Below the pieces are notes generated by a model. That model saw nothing but the letters and a program-made list of their open reading frames with translations, was not told the DNA's origin and did not search any database. Below are positions 1-7,489 of a stretch of DNA of 26,451 nucleotides, piece after piece. The stretch is from a virus, in the IMG/VR virus record IMGVR_UViG_3300037104_000963, positions 1-26,451 of that record; one strand, written 5' to 3'. A program made the translations under genes and the position numbers. Numbering within the stretch: position 1 is the stretch's first letter; each line of letters opens with the position of its first letter.

Positions 1-2
1 AA

Positions 3-1052
3 TGGCAGACAGCCCGGAACCTGACCATTGGATCGTCCACCCAGGCGCAGGACGGCACGGCGGCGCTGACGTACTCCCTGGCGGCGATCGGTGCCCAGCC
101 CGCAGGATCCTACCTCCCCGTCAACAACCCGGTATTTACGGGCACGCTTTCGGGTCCGACCATTTCAGCTAGCACCACAACTTATTCCCCCGCATATACA
201 GGTGGGACCATAACGCTGAGTGGAAACGTAAGCGCCTCAACTGCGAACATCGGGGCGCTAGCTGGAACGGTAGTAGCATCATCGGGGTCTCTATCCTCGC
301 TCTCCGGAACGAATCTCGTCCTCGGAAATGGCTCTACGATTCCGCAATCGACGTTCCAGGCGGCGGGGTCGTACCTCCCTCTCGCTGCCGGGTCCGGGAA
401 TCCCCTCAGTGGACAACTCTATCTCCAGGGCGGTACCGGGCTCATATTCAACGGAGCTTCCGGCGTCGGATTTTCGACTGCTGGATCCAACGGAACATGG
501 TTCACCAACACCGTGACGGGAGACCTCGCAATCCGATCCGGATCCGGTGCTCTGCGGATGGGACCGGGGACGGGTGCGGGCGCGTCAACGATGGATCTGA
601 CGGCTTCTGGAGTAGAGGCATACGGGGCCGTCAAGGTGGACGGCACGACGACGCTGAACTCCTCACTGACCGGCCTCGCGACCCTGACCTCTGGCGTTGT
701 GGGGGCGACGGTCACGCCCTCCGTGACGAGCGTGACAGCGACAGGAACCGGCACCGCGATCTCCGCGCCGAATGGGGGGATTTCATACAATGGACCGGAA
801 ATCATTTTAGATAAGATAATTATCGGAGGATCGTCCTATACACTTTCGGCCCCCCACGCATTCGTCGCATTCATCAGCACCGGAACGGCAGTGAGCATGC
901 CAGCAGGAAGCACAGATGGACAGATGATGATTCTGTCTAATTCTGGGACGGCAAATATCTTGATCAACAATAGGGTGCTTTCGGCATTCAGCTTGCAGAC
1001 CGGAACATCTAGGACCATGCAGTGGTACGCCGCCGGAAGCGAGTGGTTCTGA
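3..1052 (+). CDS. Tail fibre protein, C-terminal part (5' end outside window)
   Basis: The reading frame is open from the first bases of the window to a TGA at 1050-1052, so only the C-terminal ~349 residues are seen. The protein is rich in Gly, Ser, Thr and Ala and carries the short fibre repeat AGSYLP twice; the first copy runs on into NPVFTGT, and GTLSG and GNPLSG follow. The last ~60 residues (DGQMMILSNSG, then a beta-rich end finishing EWF) resemble the C-terminal head of many phage fibre proteins. The likely role is host-surface recognition at the distal tail. No enzymatic motif is visible. The call rests on composition and repeats, not on a named family match. The next frame starts within its stop codon (TGATG), as in the virion genes at the right end of the window. 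Confidence 0.75.
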   Translation, partial: WQTARNLTIGSSTQAQDGTAALTYSLAAIGAQPAGSYLPVNNPVFTGTLSGPTISASTTTYSPAYTGGTITLSGNVSASTANIGALAGTVVASSGSLSSLSGTNLVLGNGSTIPQSTFQAAGSYLPLAAGSGNPLSGQLYLQGGTGLIFNGASGVGFSTAGSNGTWFTNTVTGDLAIRSGSGALRMGPGTGAGASTMDLTASGVEAYGAVKVDGTTTLNSSLTGLATLTSGVVGATVTPSVTSVTATGTGTAISAPNGGISYNGPEIILDKIIIGGSSYTLSAPHAFVAFISTGTAVSMPAGSTDGQMMILSNSGTANILINNRVLSAFSLQTGTSRTMQWYAAGSEWF

Positions 1053-1195
1053 TGCCTGCCGTGAACGTAGATTTGACCCAGGAGGGCACGACGTGACACC
1101 AGGACAGCGCAGCCTACCAGGGACGCATCCAGGCCCAGACCATCTACCAGCTCGCCGTGCAGCACCTCGCGCAGGACACGGCGCTGCGGAAGTAG
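1052..1195 (+). pseudogene. Small tail-fibre-linked ORF interrupted by an in-frame TGA
   Basis: An ATG at 1052 overlaps the fibre stop (TGATG) and opens a frame beginning MPAVNVDLTQEGTT. A TGA follows at 1094-1096. The same frame then continues with protein-like sequence (YQGRIQAQTIYQLAVQHLA) to a TAG at 1193-1195. Without the TGA it would encode 47 residues. The part after the stop has a helical, Gln/Ala-rich composition and no start codon of its own in frame. It may be a point-mutated pseudogene, a sequencing error or readthrough. General recoding of TGA is unlikely, because many neighbouring genes end in TGA and use TGG for Trp. The function is unknown. Confidence 0.45.
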
Positions 1196-1239
1196 ATTTC
1201 GGTTTGGCCTGGGTGTCCGGGCTTCAAATGGAGAGCAAC

Positions 1240-1779
1240 ATGCGATTTTTCAAGCTTCTGGCCCTTTTCCTTCTGGTCCTGGCCGGCTATTCCTCGGCCG
1301 CCATGGACACCCTTTCCGTCTCCGTCCCGCAGGGCACCGGCGGCTCGATCATCAGCACCAGTGGTCTCGGCATCCTGGGCGCCCTCGCATACTTCTGGCA
1401 TCGTCGCATGGTGCTCACCAAGCTCCCGGGCCTGGTGGCGAATGCTGTCGCGAACGTGGGTGGAGTGGCGGGTTCCATGGTGGTTGGGGAGGCGAAGCAA
1501 CTTGCTTCGCAGGTGGATATGAAGGCCGTGGCCCAGGTGGCCACGGACGCCGCGGTGGCGGCTCTGGCTGGTGGGCTGCAGGCCCACACCGAGAACTTTA
1601 CTGCCATTGCCAAGCAGATGGCTGTGGATGCGGCCGCGGCTTCTGCGCAGCAGGCTCTCGCAGGGTTCATGGCTCGTGTGCCTGGTGCGGTTCCTGTCAC
1701 CTTGGTGGCACCTGTGGTGGCGCCTGCTTCTCAGGTGTCGTCCGCTGGCAACTTGATGCCTGCTTCGCCCGCCGCCTGA
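1240..1779 (+). CDS. Exported or membrane-anchored Ala-rich protein
   Basis: The chosen ATG at 1240 has GGAGAG four bases upstream; an in-frame ATG at 1228 lacks a good ribosome site. The product is about 179 residues. It starts with a typical signal sequence (MRFFKLLALFLLVLAG, then SSAA before MDT). A second hydrophobic stretch around residues 35-52 (GILGALAYFW) is followed by basic HRR, so it may be a membrane anchor. The remainder is Ala/Val-rich and probably helical, ending in a Pro/Val/Ala tail. The gene is the last rightward one before a strong terminator and follows the fibre gene. This is a place where phages often put lysis or envelope genes, but no holin, endolysin or spanin signature was recognised. 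The function is unknown. Confidence 0.7.
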   Translation: MRFFKLLALFLLVLAGYSSAAMDTLSVSVPQGTGGSIISTSGLGILGALAYFWHRRMVLTKLPGLVANAVANVGGVAGSMVVGEAKQLASQVDMKAVAQVATDAAVAALAGGLQAHTENFTAIAKQMAVDAAAASAQQALAGFMARVPGAVPVTLVAPVVAPASQVSSAGNLMPASPAA

Positions 1780-1800
1780 TTTTGGTTGGCGTTCATGAGG

Positions 1801-1835
1801 AAGGGGAGGTCCGGTTCTGCCGGCCTCCCCTTTTT
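1801..1835 (+). terminator. Rho-independent terminator after the fibre-side genes
   Basis: AAGGGGAGG (1801-1809) pairs with CCTCCCCTT (1824-1832), and the inner arms CCGG/CCGG (1811-1814 and 1820-1823) close on a 5-base loop. A run of T follows on the plus strand (1831-1835). It lies 20 bases after the stop at 1779 and before the convergent leftward operon, so it should end rightward transcription. The minus-strand side lacks a T tract. Confidence 0.85.
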
Positions 1836-1908
1836 CACATCAGGACCCTGACTTCTTCGTGCAGGGGCGGCTGGTACGTTCGCTCCAGCCAGCGTTTGAT
1901 CCAGGCCT

Positions 1909-2790
1909 TCAGTCGATGCCGTCGCCTTCTTCAAGGCCGTGCTCGAGTGGGATCTCCTCACTCGGGTCGCTGTCGGGGTCGATGGTGGGTGAGAGGTCGC
2001 GGACTTGCAGCTTCAGGATCTGCTTGTTCATGGCGTCCTTGACGTCGAGGTACTCGATCGCGACGTATCCGCGGCCTGCCTTGACGGCTTCGAGTATGGC
2101 GATCTGCTCCTTGTCGTTGGTGAAGAAGACCAAGTTTTCTGCGCTCGTCATGAAGACGAATCCTGGCGCTGCCTGCTCCTGGGTTTCGAGCATCCAGACC
2201 TGCGTGACGATCTCGCTGATTTTCGGGGCTTCGTCCGCGTCCACGATGACGCCTTCCTCGATCTCCTCGCCATTCAAGGTCACGTCGCCCACGTCCACGG
2301 CGTTCTTGGTCTTCTTGTGGTTGTCCATGCCGATCTCCAGTGGCGCGGGCGCCTTGGGCTCCGCAGGCGCCTTCTTGGCCTTGTTGGTCTTCAGCTTCAT
2401 GCTGGTCTGGAGGTCGCTGTCCTGGAGCATCTCCGTGCAGAGCTGCAGGCCAGTCTCGACGTCCACGACGATGCGCCGCTTGTTGGGCAGATCGATTCCG
2501 ACCACGACGAGCTTGTCCCTGTCCTCGAAGCCGAGTGACCGCATCCTGCTCAAGGCTCTGAAGCTGCTTTCAGCTTCGTCCTGCAAGTCTTTGAGCTTCT
2601 TCGTGACGGCCTTTTTCTCTTCTTCGAGTCGCAGCGCTTCCGCGATGAGCTTGTCGATTTCGACGCCCATCCTTGTCATCTCGACTTCGGTGAACTCGCA
2701 CTTGATCTCGCGCTCCTCGGACTTCAGCGGCGTGATGCCGGCTGCCTCCATCCGTTCGCGCACTTCCTGCTCGCGTTCGACCATGTTCAT
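1909..2790 (-). CDS. Coiled-coil phage protein of unknown function
   Basis: The start is the ATG at 2790, preceded by GGAGAGAGCA; an in-frame ATG further upstream lacks a ribosome site. The product is 293 residues. Residues about 35-85 are rich in Glu and Lys and look like a coiled coil (IAEALRLEEEKKAVTKKL). Residues 90-125 form a more hydrophobic segment (KLVVVGIDLP, then RRIVVDVETG). A Lys/Ala/Pro linker follows at about 135-150, then an acidic C-terminal half (GEEIEEGVIVDADEAP). It is the last gene of the leftward operon, 28 bases after its upstream neighbour. I recognise no family. It could be a DNA-metabolism accessory or a regulatory protein, but nothing in the sequence decides this. 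Confidence 0.75.
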   Translation of the reverse strand: MNMVEREQEVRERMEAAGITPLKSEEREIKCEFTEVEMTRMGVEIDKLIAEALRLEEEKKAVTKKLKDLQDEAESSFRALSRMRSLGFEDRDKLVVVGIDLPNKRRIVVDVETGLQLCTEMLQDSDLQTSMKLKTNKAKKAPAEPKAPAPLEIGMDNHKKTKNAVDVGDVTLNGEEIEEGVIVDADEAPKISEIVTQVWMLETQEQAAPGFVFMTSAENLVFFTNDKEQIAILEAVKAGRGYVAIEYLDVKDAMNKQILKLQVRDLSPTIDPDSDPSEEIPLEHGLEEGDGID

Positions 2791-2818
2791 TGCTCTCTCC
2801 ATTGGTGTGGGTGGTGCT

Positions 2819-3208
2819 CTACTCGCCGTCGACGATGTCGAGGTGCCCGGGGCCGTTGCCTTCGGGATCCGCCATGATCCAGGCAATGACGTTGATGTCG
2901 CCGTGCTGGCTGAACTCGGACTTGATGGCGAGCCCGTAGATCTTGCCGAGATCCGGGTCGTCCTCCTGGACCAGGTGGGTGATCGTCCCGCCGACGAGCT
3001 GGAGTAGGTGCGCCTCGGTGCGATCCTTCTTCAGGGCCGTGAGCTGCTCCTGGGTCGAAGGGCCGTCCTCGTCGTCCTTGGCGACTCCCGCTAGGGCCTT
3101 CGTCGCGTCGTTCTCGTTGACTCTGGTGATCTGAGGGGCCGCCTCGCTCTTGGGTTTCAGTTTGATCTTGCTGGGATCGACTTTCTCGTCAGGTTTCGTC
3201 GTCGCCAT
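2819..3208 (-). CDS. Small charged hypothetical protein
   Basis: A 129-residue product with a strong ribosome site (AAGGAGA, seven bases before the ATG). The N-terminal ~60 residues are Lys/Asp/Glu-rich and probably disordered (KVDPSKIKLKPKSEAAP). The C-terminal half looks folded: LLQLVGGTITHLVQ, then KIYGLAIKSEF and DINVIAWIMADPEGNGPG. It ends with a TAG 28 bases before the next gene and belongs to the late part of the leftward operon. No family is recognised. Confidence 0.7.
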   Translation of the reverse strand: MATTKPDEKVDPSKIKLKPKSEAAPQITRVNENDATKALAGVAKDDEDGPSTQEQLTALKKDRTEAHLLQLVGGTITHLVQEDDPDLGKIYGLAIKSEFSQHGDINVIAWIMADPEGNGPGHLDIVDGE

Positions 3209-3371
3209 CTGTTCTCCTTGGATGCTGTTGTGGTTTCACGAAGACCGCCCATCTCCGTTCTGCGCAGATGGGCGGGCGGCCTACTGGCCAGAAGCGAATG
3301 ACGTAGAAGGTTTCCTTATCCCTGGCAACCGGTTCGATCCTCCAGTTGTTCCCGTCGGGGATCTTCCTGTT
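3189..3371 (-). other. Orphan reading-frame fragment without a start
   Basis: This frame lies just downstream of, and partly overlaps, the truncated methyltransferase. It is one frame away and reads protein-like: KIPDGNNWRIEPVARDKE, then TFYVIRFWPVG. No ATG, GTG or TTG start lies close upstream in this frame, and it runs into the start of the next gene. I read it as the remains of a second gene fused to the methyltransferase remnant by a deletion or frameshift, rather than as a translated gene. Confidence 0.3.
3245..3275 (-). other. Hairpin after the methyltransferase remnant
   Basis: CCGCCCATCT (3245-3254) pairs perfectly with AGATGGGCGG (3266-3275) around an 11-base loop. It lies just past the TAG that ends the truncated methyltransferase frame and before the next leftward gene. 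There is no clear T tract, so it may be a weak terminator, an RNA-processing site or a deletion scar. Confidence 0.45.
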
Positions 3372-3568
3372 GGCACCACGCGGCTGGGGCGCACCGAGAA
3401 GACGTCGCCGCAGACGTGGTGCGTCTTCGGGTGGTTGGCCTTGTGCATGGCGATGGCGTGCATGTTGTGGTTCACGGAGATGTCCGGCCCGCGGCCGAGG
3501 GCGCGGCGCACGCCGTCGGCTGTCCCACCGCCTCCACAGAAGAGGTCGACGATCAGGTCGTCCTTCAT
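3281..3568 (-). pseudogene. Truncated C5 cytosine DNA methyltransferase (N-terminal fragment)
   Basis: The ATG at 3568 overlaps the stop of the upstream gene (ATGA). The first ~60 residues match the start of phage C5 cytosine methyltransferases: the SAM-binding motif I DLFCGGGG at residues 7-14, then GRGPDISVNHNMHAIAMH and NHPKTHHVCGDVF. In intact members the frame continues through the PC catalytic motif and a target-recognition domain, to about 300 or more residues. Here the frame turns into unrelated sequence (PTGRSPTGTTGG) and stops after 95 residues, so the catalytic Cys, motif IV and everything later are missing. It cannot be an active methyltransferase by itself. A decayed anti-restriction or modification gene is the simplest reading. 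Confidence 0.7.
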
Positions 3569-3921
3569 GCCTCGCGCTTTTCGAAGAATTGCTCGATGTC
3601 CTCCAACAACCCATGTTGCTGGTTTCCGAGCATGTGGTCTCTGGCGAGCGCAAGAAGCCTGATCGCTTCCTCGTGATCTGCTTTGCTTTCGGTTGCCGTG
3701 ATAGGAAACTTCCACCCACGGCCGACTCCTGGGATCTTCTCGATCTTACCCTTCTTCTCGAGGGCGATGAGGGTGGTGCGGATTCCGTTGGTGCTTCGCC
3801 CGCCCATGGCCTCGCCGATCTCGCGGATGGAAGGGAACCGGTCGAGGTTCCCGGCCAAGAGCATGATGACGTTGAGTATCCCTGCCTGTTTGCTGGTGAC
3901 AGGTTTCGTCTTCTTGTCCAT
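3565..3921 (-). CDS. LexA-like winged-helix DNA-binding protein
   Basis: The start at 3921 has GAGG seven bases upstream and directly follows the previous stop. The product is 118 residues. Residues 8-70 resemble the LexA N-terminal winged helix-turn-helix: SKQAGILNVIMLLAGN, FPSIREIGEAMG, then TTLIALEKKGKIEKIPG. In this family the helix-turn-helix contacts DNA and the KKGKI strand is part of the wing. The LexA peptidase (Ser-Lys dyad) domain is absent; the rest is a helical tail of about 45 residues (HEEAIRLLALARDHML). The likely role is a small transcription regulator, possibly of this operon. Its stop overlaps the methyltransferase remnant start. Confidence 0.75.
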   Translation of the reverse strand: MDKKTKPVTSKQAGILNVIMLLAGNLDRFPSIREIGEAMGGRSTNGIRTTLIALEKKGKIEKIPGVGRGWKFPITATESKADHEEAIRLLALARDHMLGNQQHGLLEDIEQFFEKREA

Positions 3922-3922
3922 T

Positions 3923-4120
3923 TCAGACCTCGTTCTCTTCCGAGTCGGTGGATTGCAGGATGTCTCGGGCGAGACTCCAGAGCCTTCGTCCGAGCCTCCA
4001 CGCCTTCTTTCCGAAGTACCAGAGCGCTGGTACGATGTAGATGGCGGCGAACGCTGCGCCTGCCAGGATTCCAACTGCGTACATGGCGGCTGGGTCGACG
4101 CTGTCGAGTGGCTGGTTCAC
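3923..4120 (-). CDS. Small single-span membrane protein
   Basis: A GTG start at 4120 overlaps the stop of the SNF2 gene (GTGA) and has a very good ribosome site (AGGAGG, four bases upstream). The 65-residue product has a hydrophobic span at about residues 13-36 (VGILAGAAFAAIYIVPALWY). A strongly basic stretch follows (KKAWRLGRRLW), then an acidic end. By the positive-inside rule, the basic C-terminal side would lie in the cytoplasm. Its function is unknown; exclusion, anti-defence and lysis-control proteins of phages can look like this. Confidence 0.7.
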   Translation of the reverse strand: MNQPLDSVDPAAMYAVGILAGAAFAAIYIVPALWYFGKKAWRLGRRLWSLARDILQSTDSEENEV

Positions 4121-6201
4121 TTTTCCTCCTCAGGCCACTTCAGGTCCTTGACCATGTCCTGGTCGAGGTGTGCGCGGTGCTTCCACGCGATCTTGCGGCC
4201 CAACGCGAGCTGGAGGGCCGTCAGATCGTTTCCGGTATCCAGGAGCCCCAAGAGGATCTCCTTGTCGACGCTGTTTACATCCTTGGGCGCCTTGGCTTGG
4301 ATGATTCGGATCGCTGTTTCTGCCGCGATCCTCATCGCTGGCGTGAGGCGTTCCGCTTCTTCCTGGAGCTTCTTCGCGCTTGTTCCGCGGCTGGCCGCCT
4401 TCTCCTTCGCGGCGAAGTTGTCCCGGTCCTCGTCGAGATCCTCTTCGGTCCCGATGTCGTCGTCCTTGGGCGTGGCCAGCGTGTCGAGCGCGCGCTCGAT
4501 GATCTCCTGCTTTTCGATCAGCCGTTTGGCCATGTACTCGTCGAGCGAGCCCTCCATGACCACGTGCAGGATGAACACGACCGCGAGTTGCCCGATGCGG
4601 TGTGCACGATCCTCGGCCTGCGTCATCTGGCCGGGCACCCAGTCGAGTTCGGCGAAGATGACGTACTCGGCGGCCGTCAGGGTGAGGCCTACGCCGGCAG
4701 GGATGATTCCGCCGAGGAACACGTCGACCAGTCCGGCCTGGAACTTCTCCACGGTTTCCTGGCGGGCATTCAGACTCGTGGATCCGTCGATGCGCACGAA
4801 CGTCAGTCCGCCCGCTTCGAGTTCCTCTTGGAGCTTGTCCAGGACCTGGATGTGGTGCGCGAAGAGGATGACCTTCTTCCCATCCTCGTGGACCAGTTTC
4901 ACTTGGTCGATCACGCCGGGTACCTTGGCGATGGCGGTCTTGATCCGTATCGCCGAGAGCATGCTGGCGCTGATTCCCAGCTTCAGCTTCTTCTCTCGCA
5001 GGATGATTCGGTGGGCCTCGATGCCTTCGGCCTTGGCGAGCTCGGCGCGGATCTGCCAGGTGCGGAGGAGCTCCTGGTAGTCCTGGAAGATGGACATCTC
5101 CTCGTTGAAGATCCGGTCCAACTTGTAGTCGCTTGGATCCAAGGTGTTCACGGTTCGAATCTTTGGTGGAAGTTCCTTCAGGACGTCCGCCTTCAACCGG
5201 CGAACCATGAATGCTGCGCGCATTCGTTCCTGCAGCTCCTCGAGGTTGTCGTTCGGTCCGCCGTTTTTGCCCGGGACGCAGTACTGGCGCACGAAGATCG
5301 CCTCGTTGGCGCCAAGCCCTTCGGGGTCGCATTCCTTCACGATCGGGAGGCACTCGATCACTTTGTTCGGGATGGGCGTCCCTGTTAGGAAGATTTTCTT
5401 CTCGCATGGAATTGGCGTGATCAGCTTGATCAACTTCATCTCACCGACCTCGAGCGTGCCGCCGAGGGCGTAGACCGTGCGGCGCGCCTTCCTGGATTTC
5501 AGGTAGTGGGCCTCGTCGAGGACGATGTAGTCCCACCTGGTCTGGCGGATCTCCTTTTCCCATCTGTGCAAGATGTCGTAGTTCACGATCAGGATCTTGC
5601 CCGGGGCGAGTCCGCCAGGCCACTTGTCCTTCACCACGATTGCTTCGCTTCCAATCCCTTCGAGCATCCACTTTCGGAGTTCGTTCCTCCAGTTGAGCTT
5701 GAGCGAAGCTGGGCAGACGATCAGGGCGCGCAGGTCGCGTAGGTTCGGGTCCTGGTTCATGATCCCGATTGCCTGGATTGTCTTCCCGAGCCCAGGCTCG
5801 TCCCCGATTAGAATCGCCTGGCGCTGGCGGTGGCCATGCTGGCCGAAGAGGCGGTCGATCCCGTACTTGATCCCGGCGCGCTGGAATGGCCGGTATTTGA
5901 GGCCTGGCGGGACCATCAGGGGGTGGTCGCTGTCCTCGGCGCGTGATTCCTTGAGGAGGCGATCCTTCACCCGATCGGAAAGGGCCTTCACCCAGCGGTA
6001 GAAGACCCAGGTCCCTTCCTTGTTCCGCTGCAGGACGTAGCCGTTCTGCTTCATGAGCTCGCGAGCTCCGCGATTCCAGAGATCCCAAACCTTTGGCGTG
6101 GGCGTCATCTGCTTCACCCGCATCGGACCCTGGGCGGTGGTGATTTCCCGGTATGGACTCCAAGGAAGTGCTTCGAGGGTTTGGATCAGCTCGTTGCTCA
6201 T
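4117..6201 (-). CDS. SNF2-family DEAD/DEAH helicase (SMARCAL1-like)
   Basis: The ATG at 6201 overlaps the upstream stop (ATGA). The 694-residue product shows the superfamily 2 helicase motifs in order: motif I GDEPGLGKT at 133-141, VNYDILHRW near 207, motif II DEAH at 229-232, motif III LTGTPIPNK near 272-280, RRLKADVLKELP near 334, then the C-terminal helicase lobe KVILFAHH near 443 and the motif VI region DRAHRIGQ at 531-538. These are diagnostic of SNF2 ATPases, which translocate on duplex DNA. The compact layout, without extra domains, is close to the SMARCAL1/HARP group that reanneals or regresses forks. In this operon it probably works in replication or recombination. All ATPase motifs look intact. 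Confidence 0.93.
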   Translation of the reverse strand: MSNELIQTLEALPWSPYREITTAQGPMRVKQMTPTPKVWDLWNRGARELMKQNGYVLQRNKEGTWVFYRWVKALSDRVKDRLLKESRAEDSDHPLMVPPGLKYRPFQRAGIKYGIDRLFGQHGHRQRQAILIGDEPGLGKTIQAIGIMNQDPNLRDLRALIVCPASLKLNWRNELRKWMLEGIGSEAIVVKDKWPGGLAPGKILIVNYDILHRWEKEIRQTRWDYIVLDEAHYLKSRKARRTVYALGGTLEVGEMKLIKLITPIPCEKKIFLTGTPIPNKVIECLPIVKECDPEGLGANEAIFVRQYCVPGKNGGPNDNLEELQERMRAAFMVRRLKADVLKELPPKIRTVNTLDPSDYKLDRIFNEEMSIFQDYQELLRTWQIRAELAKAEGIEAHRIILREKKLKLGISASMLSAIRIKTAIAKVPGVIDQVKLVHEDGKKVILFAHHIQVLDKLQEELEAGGLTFVRIDGSTSLNARQETVEKFQAGLVDVFLGGIIPAGVGLTLTAAEYVIFAELDWVPGQMTQAEDRAHRIGQLAVVFILHVVMEGSLDEYMAKRLIEKQEIIERALDTLATPKDDDIGTEEDLDEDRDNFAAKEKAASRGTSAKKLQEEAERLTPAMRIAAETAIRIIQAKAPKDVNSVDKEILLGLLDTGNDLTALQLALGRKIAWKHRAHLDQDMVKDLKWPEEEK

Positions 6202-6743
6202 CCGACTTGCCCCCATCCAAGGTTGAGGCTCTTGCATCGTTCGCGCGTGATCACGATTGTTCCTTTCGGTATGATGGCTTCGCGGACGTCCCGTTGCTGG
6301 TCCTTGAGCGGCTCGCCGTCCGGAGGGCGCACGGCGAGCACCGCGGCGTATTCGCCTTGCTGGTGCTTCAGGCGTCCCCACATGGCTTTTTCGTCGGATT
6401 CGGTCCAGACCCTGGCGGGGATCTGGTGTAGGCTCGTGCCGTCTGGCATGAATACCCTCTCCTTGGCGCTACAGACCCCGCACAAGGCGTCGCGCCCCCA
6501 GAACGAGGTATCCAGCCTCCAGACGCTCTTCTCGTCCAGGATGCCCTTCTGGGCGCCCTGGATGTCGCTCATCTTGGTTATGGTGGTCAGGAACTCGAAG
6601 ATCCACCAGTTATGGCAGATCGGGCACCGGATGTTGAAAATCACGATCGCTGGCTTGGCGCCCTGGCTTGGTTGAGGTGTTGGTGTGCCGATTCGGAATG
6701 GCCGCTTTGGTTCGAAAACCTCGACTTCGTCGATTGCGATCAT
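6198..6743 (-). CDS. Cys-cluster protein, probable zinc binding
   Basis: The start is the ATG at 6743, which overlaps the stop of the loader gene (ATGA) and follows an AGAGG. A TTG at 6767 in the same frame is less likely. The 181-residue product has two CxxC pairs, CPIC and CGVC, about 50 residues apart, which could form one zinc site. Around them lie hydrophobic strands (AIVIFNIR, then WWIFEFLTTI). The C-terminal part reads AAVLAVRPPDG and IIPKGTIVITRERC. It lies between the helicase loader and the SNF2 helicase and overlaps both, so a DNA-metabolism role is plausible. No family is recognised. Confidence 0.7.
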   Translation of the reverse strand: MIAIDEVEVFEPKRPFRIGTPTPQPSQGAKPAIVIFNIRCPICHNWWIFEFLTTITKMSDIQGAQKGILDEKSVWRLDTSFWGRDALCGVCSAKERVFMPDGTSLHQIPARVWTESDEKAMWGRLKHQQGEYAAVLAVRPPDGEPLKDQQRDVREAIIPKGTIVITRERCKSLNLGWGQVG

Positions 6744-7489
6744 CTGTTCGACCTCTTGGTTGGCCAATTCATCATGAATGATCCTGACCCTTTATCCTCT
6801 TTGAGGCGATCGATGATTCTTGCCCCTACTGCTGTTTCGAGCGCCTGGCCCATCAGGTTCGAAATAAGTATTGTTGGCTTGAGCATGTCGTGTCTTCCGC
6901 AAAACACTGCATTCAGCATTGTGCGTTCATGATCTGTCCCAAGCCCTGAACCAATTTCGTCAATCACAAGGAGCTCGGTATTCACGAGATCTTGGATTAC
7001 CTGGCGCTCGCTTTTCCCATTTCCGTCTCCGTATGTCTCACGGACTGCCTGGGCCACGCCTGTTGCGGTTTGGTACTTTGCCTTGCCTGGGCTCTTGATC
7101 TCCCACGCGTGGATCGCTGCGATGGCTAGGTGCGTCTTTCCTGTTCCCGGGGACCCATACAAGAGGATCGACGCTGTGGTGTTTCGTGCAACAAGATCTT
7201 CGATTGCCGTCTTGGGGATTCGCTGGTCTTCGGTCTTCACGATGAATGAATCGAAATCCATCCCAATGAATCTTGGCTGTAATCCTGTGGCCGCGATTCT
7301 TGCCCATGCATCCTGTCGAGTCTTCTCTTTTATTTCTTTTTCCGCCTGCTTCCAATCTGGGCGCAATTCTATTTCTGCGAGGAGATTGGTGTATTTGCTC
7401 GTCGATGGCTCATCGCCATTCTTTATGGCGCGTTCGAGATTGCACCCAGTTTTATCCCAGTCGATTGCTGTTTGATTTGTGAGTTCCAT
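6740..7489 (-). CDS. DnaC/IstB-like replicative helicase loader
   Basis: The product is 249 residues. Its AAA+ core has Walker A GSPGTGKT at 112-119, Walker B LLVIDEIG at 173-180, a sensor-1-like TILISNL near 206-212 and an Arg-containing RIIDRL near 224-229. This is the pattern of the DnaC/IstB-like group. The N-terminal ~100 residues would hold the helicase-binding region. Its neighbour upstream is a DUF1376 replication protein, and the pair is the standard initiator-plus-loader arrangement of many phages. The start overlaps the upstream stop by one base. The gene is visibly more AT-rich than its neighbours (many AAT, ATT, TTT and CTT codons), suggesting separate acquisition. Confidence 0.88.
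   Translation of the reverse strand: MELTNQTAIDWDKTGCNLERAIKNGDEPSTSKYTNLLAEIELRPDWKQAEKEIKEKTRQDAWARIAATGLQPRFIGMDFDSFIVKTEDQRIPKTAIEDLVARNTTASILLYGSPGTGKTHLAIAAIHAWEIKSPGKAKYQTATGVAQAVRETYGDGNGKSERQVIQDLVNTELLVIDEIGSGLGTDHERTMLNAVFCGRHDMLKPTILISNLMGQALETAVGARIIDRLKEDKGSGSFMMNWPTKRSNR

Noticed and set aside
3325-3347. tRNA T-loop-like GGTTCGATCC
   Set aside because: The flanking bases do not form a T stem, and no anticodon arm or acceptor stem can be built around it.
3346-5388. 680-residue plus-strand open frame opposite the SNF2 gene
   Set aside because: The opposite strand carries all SNF2 motifs and coupled starts; the plus-strand product has no recognisable motif and unbalanced composition.
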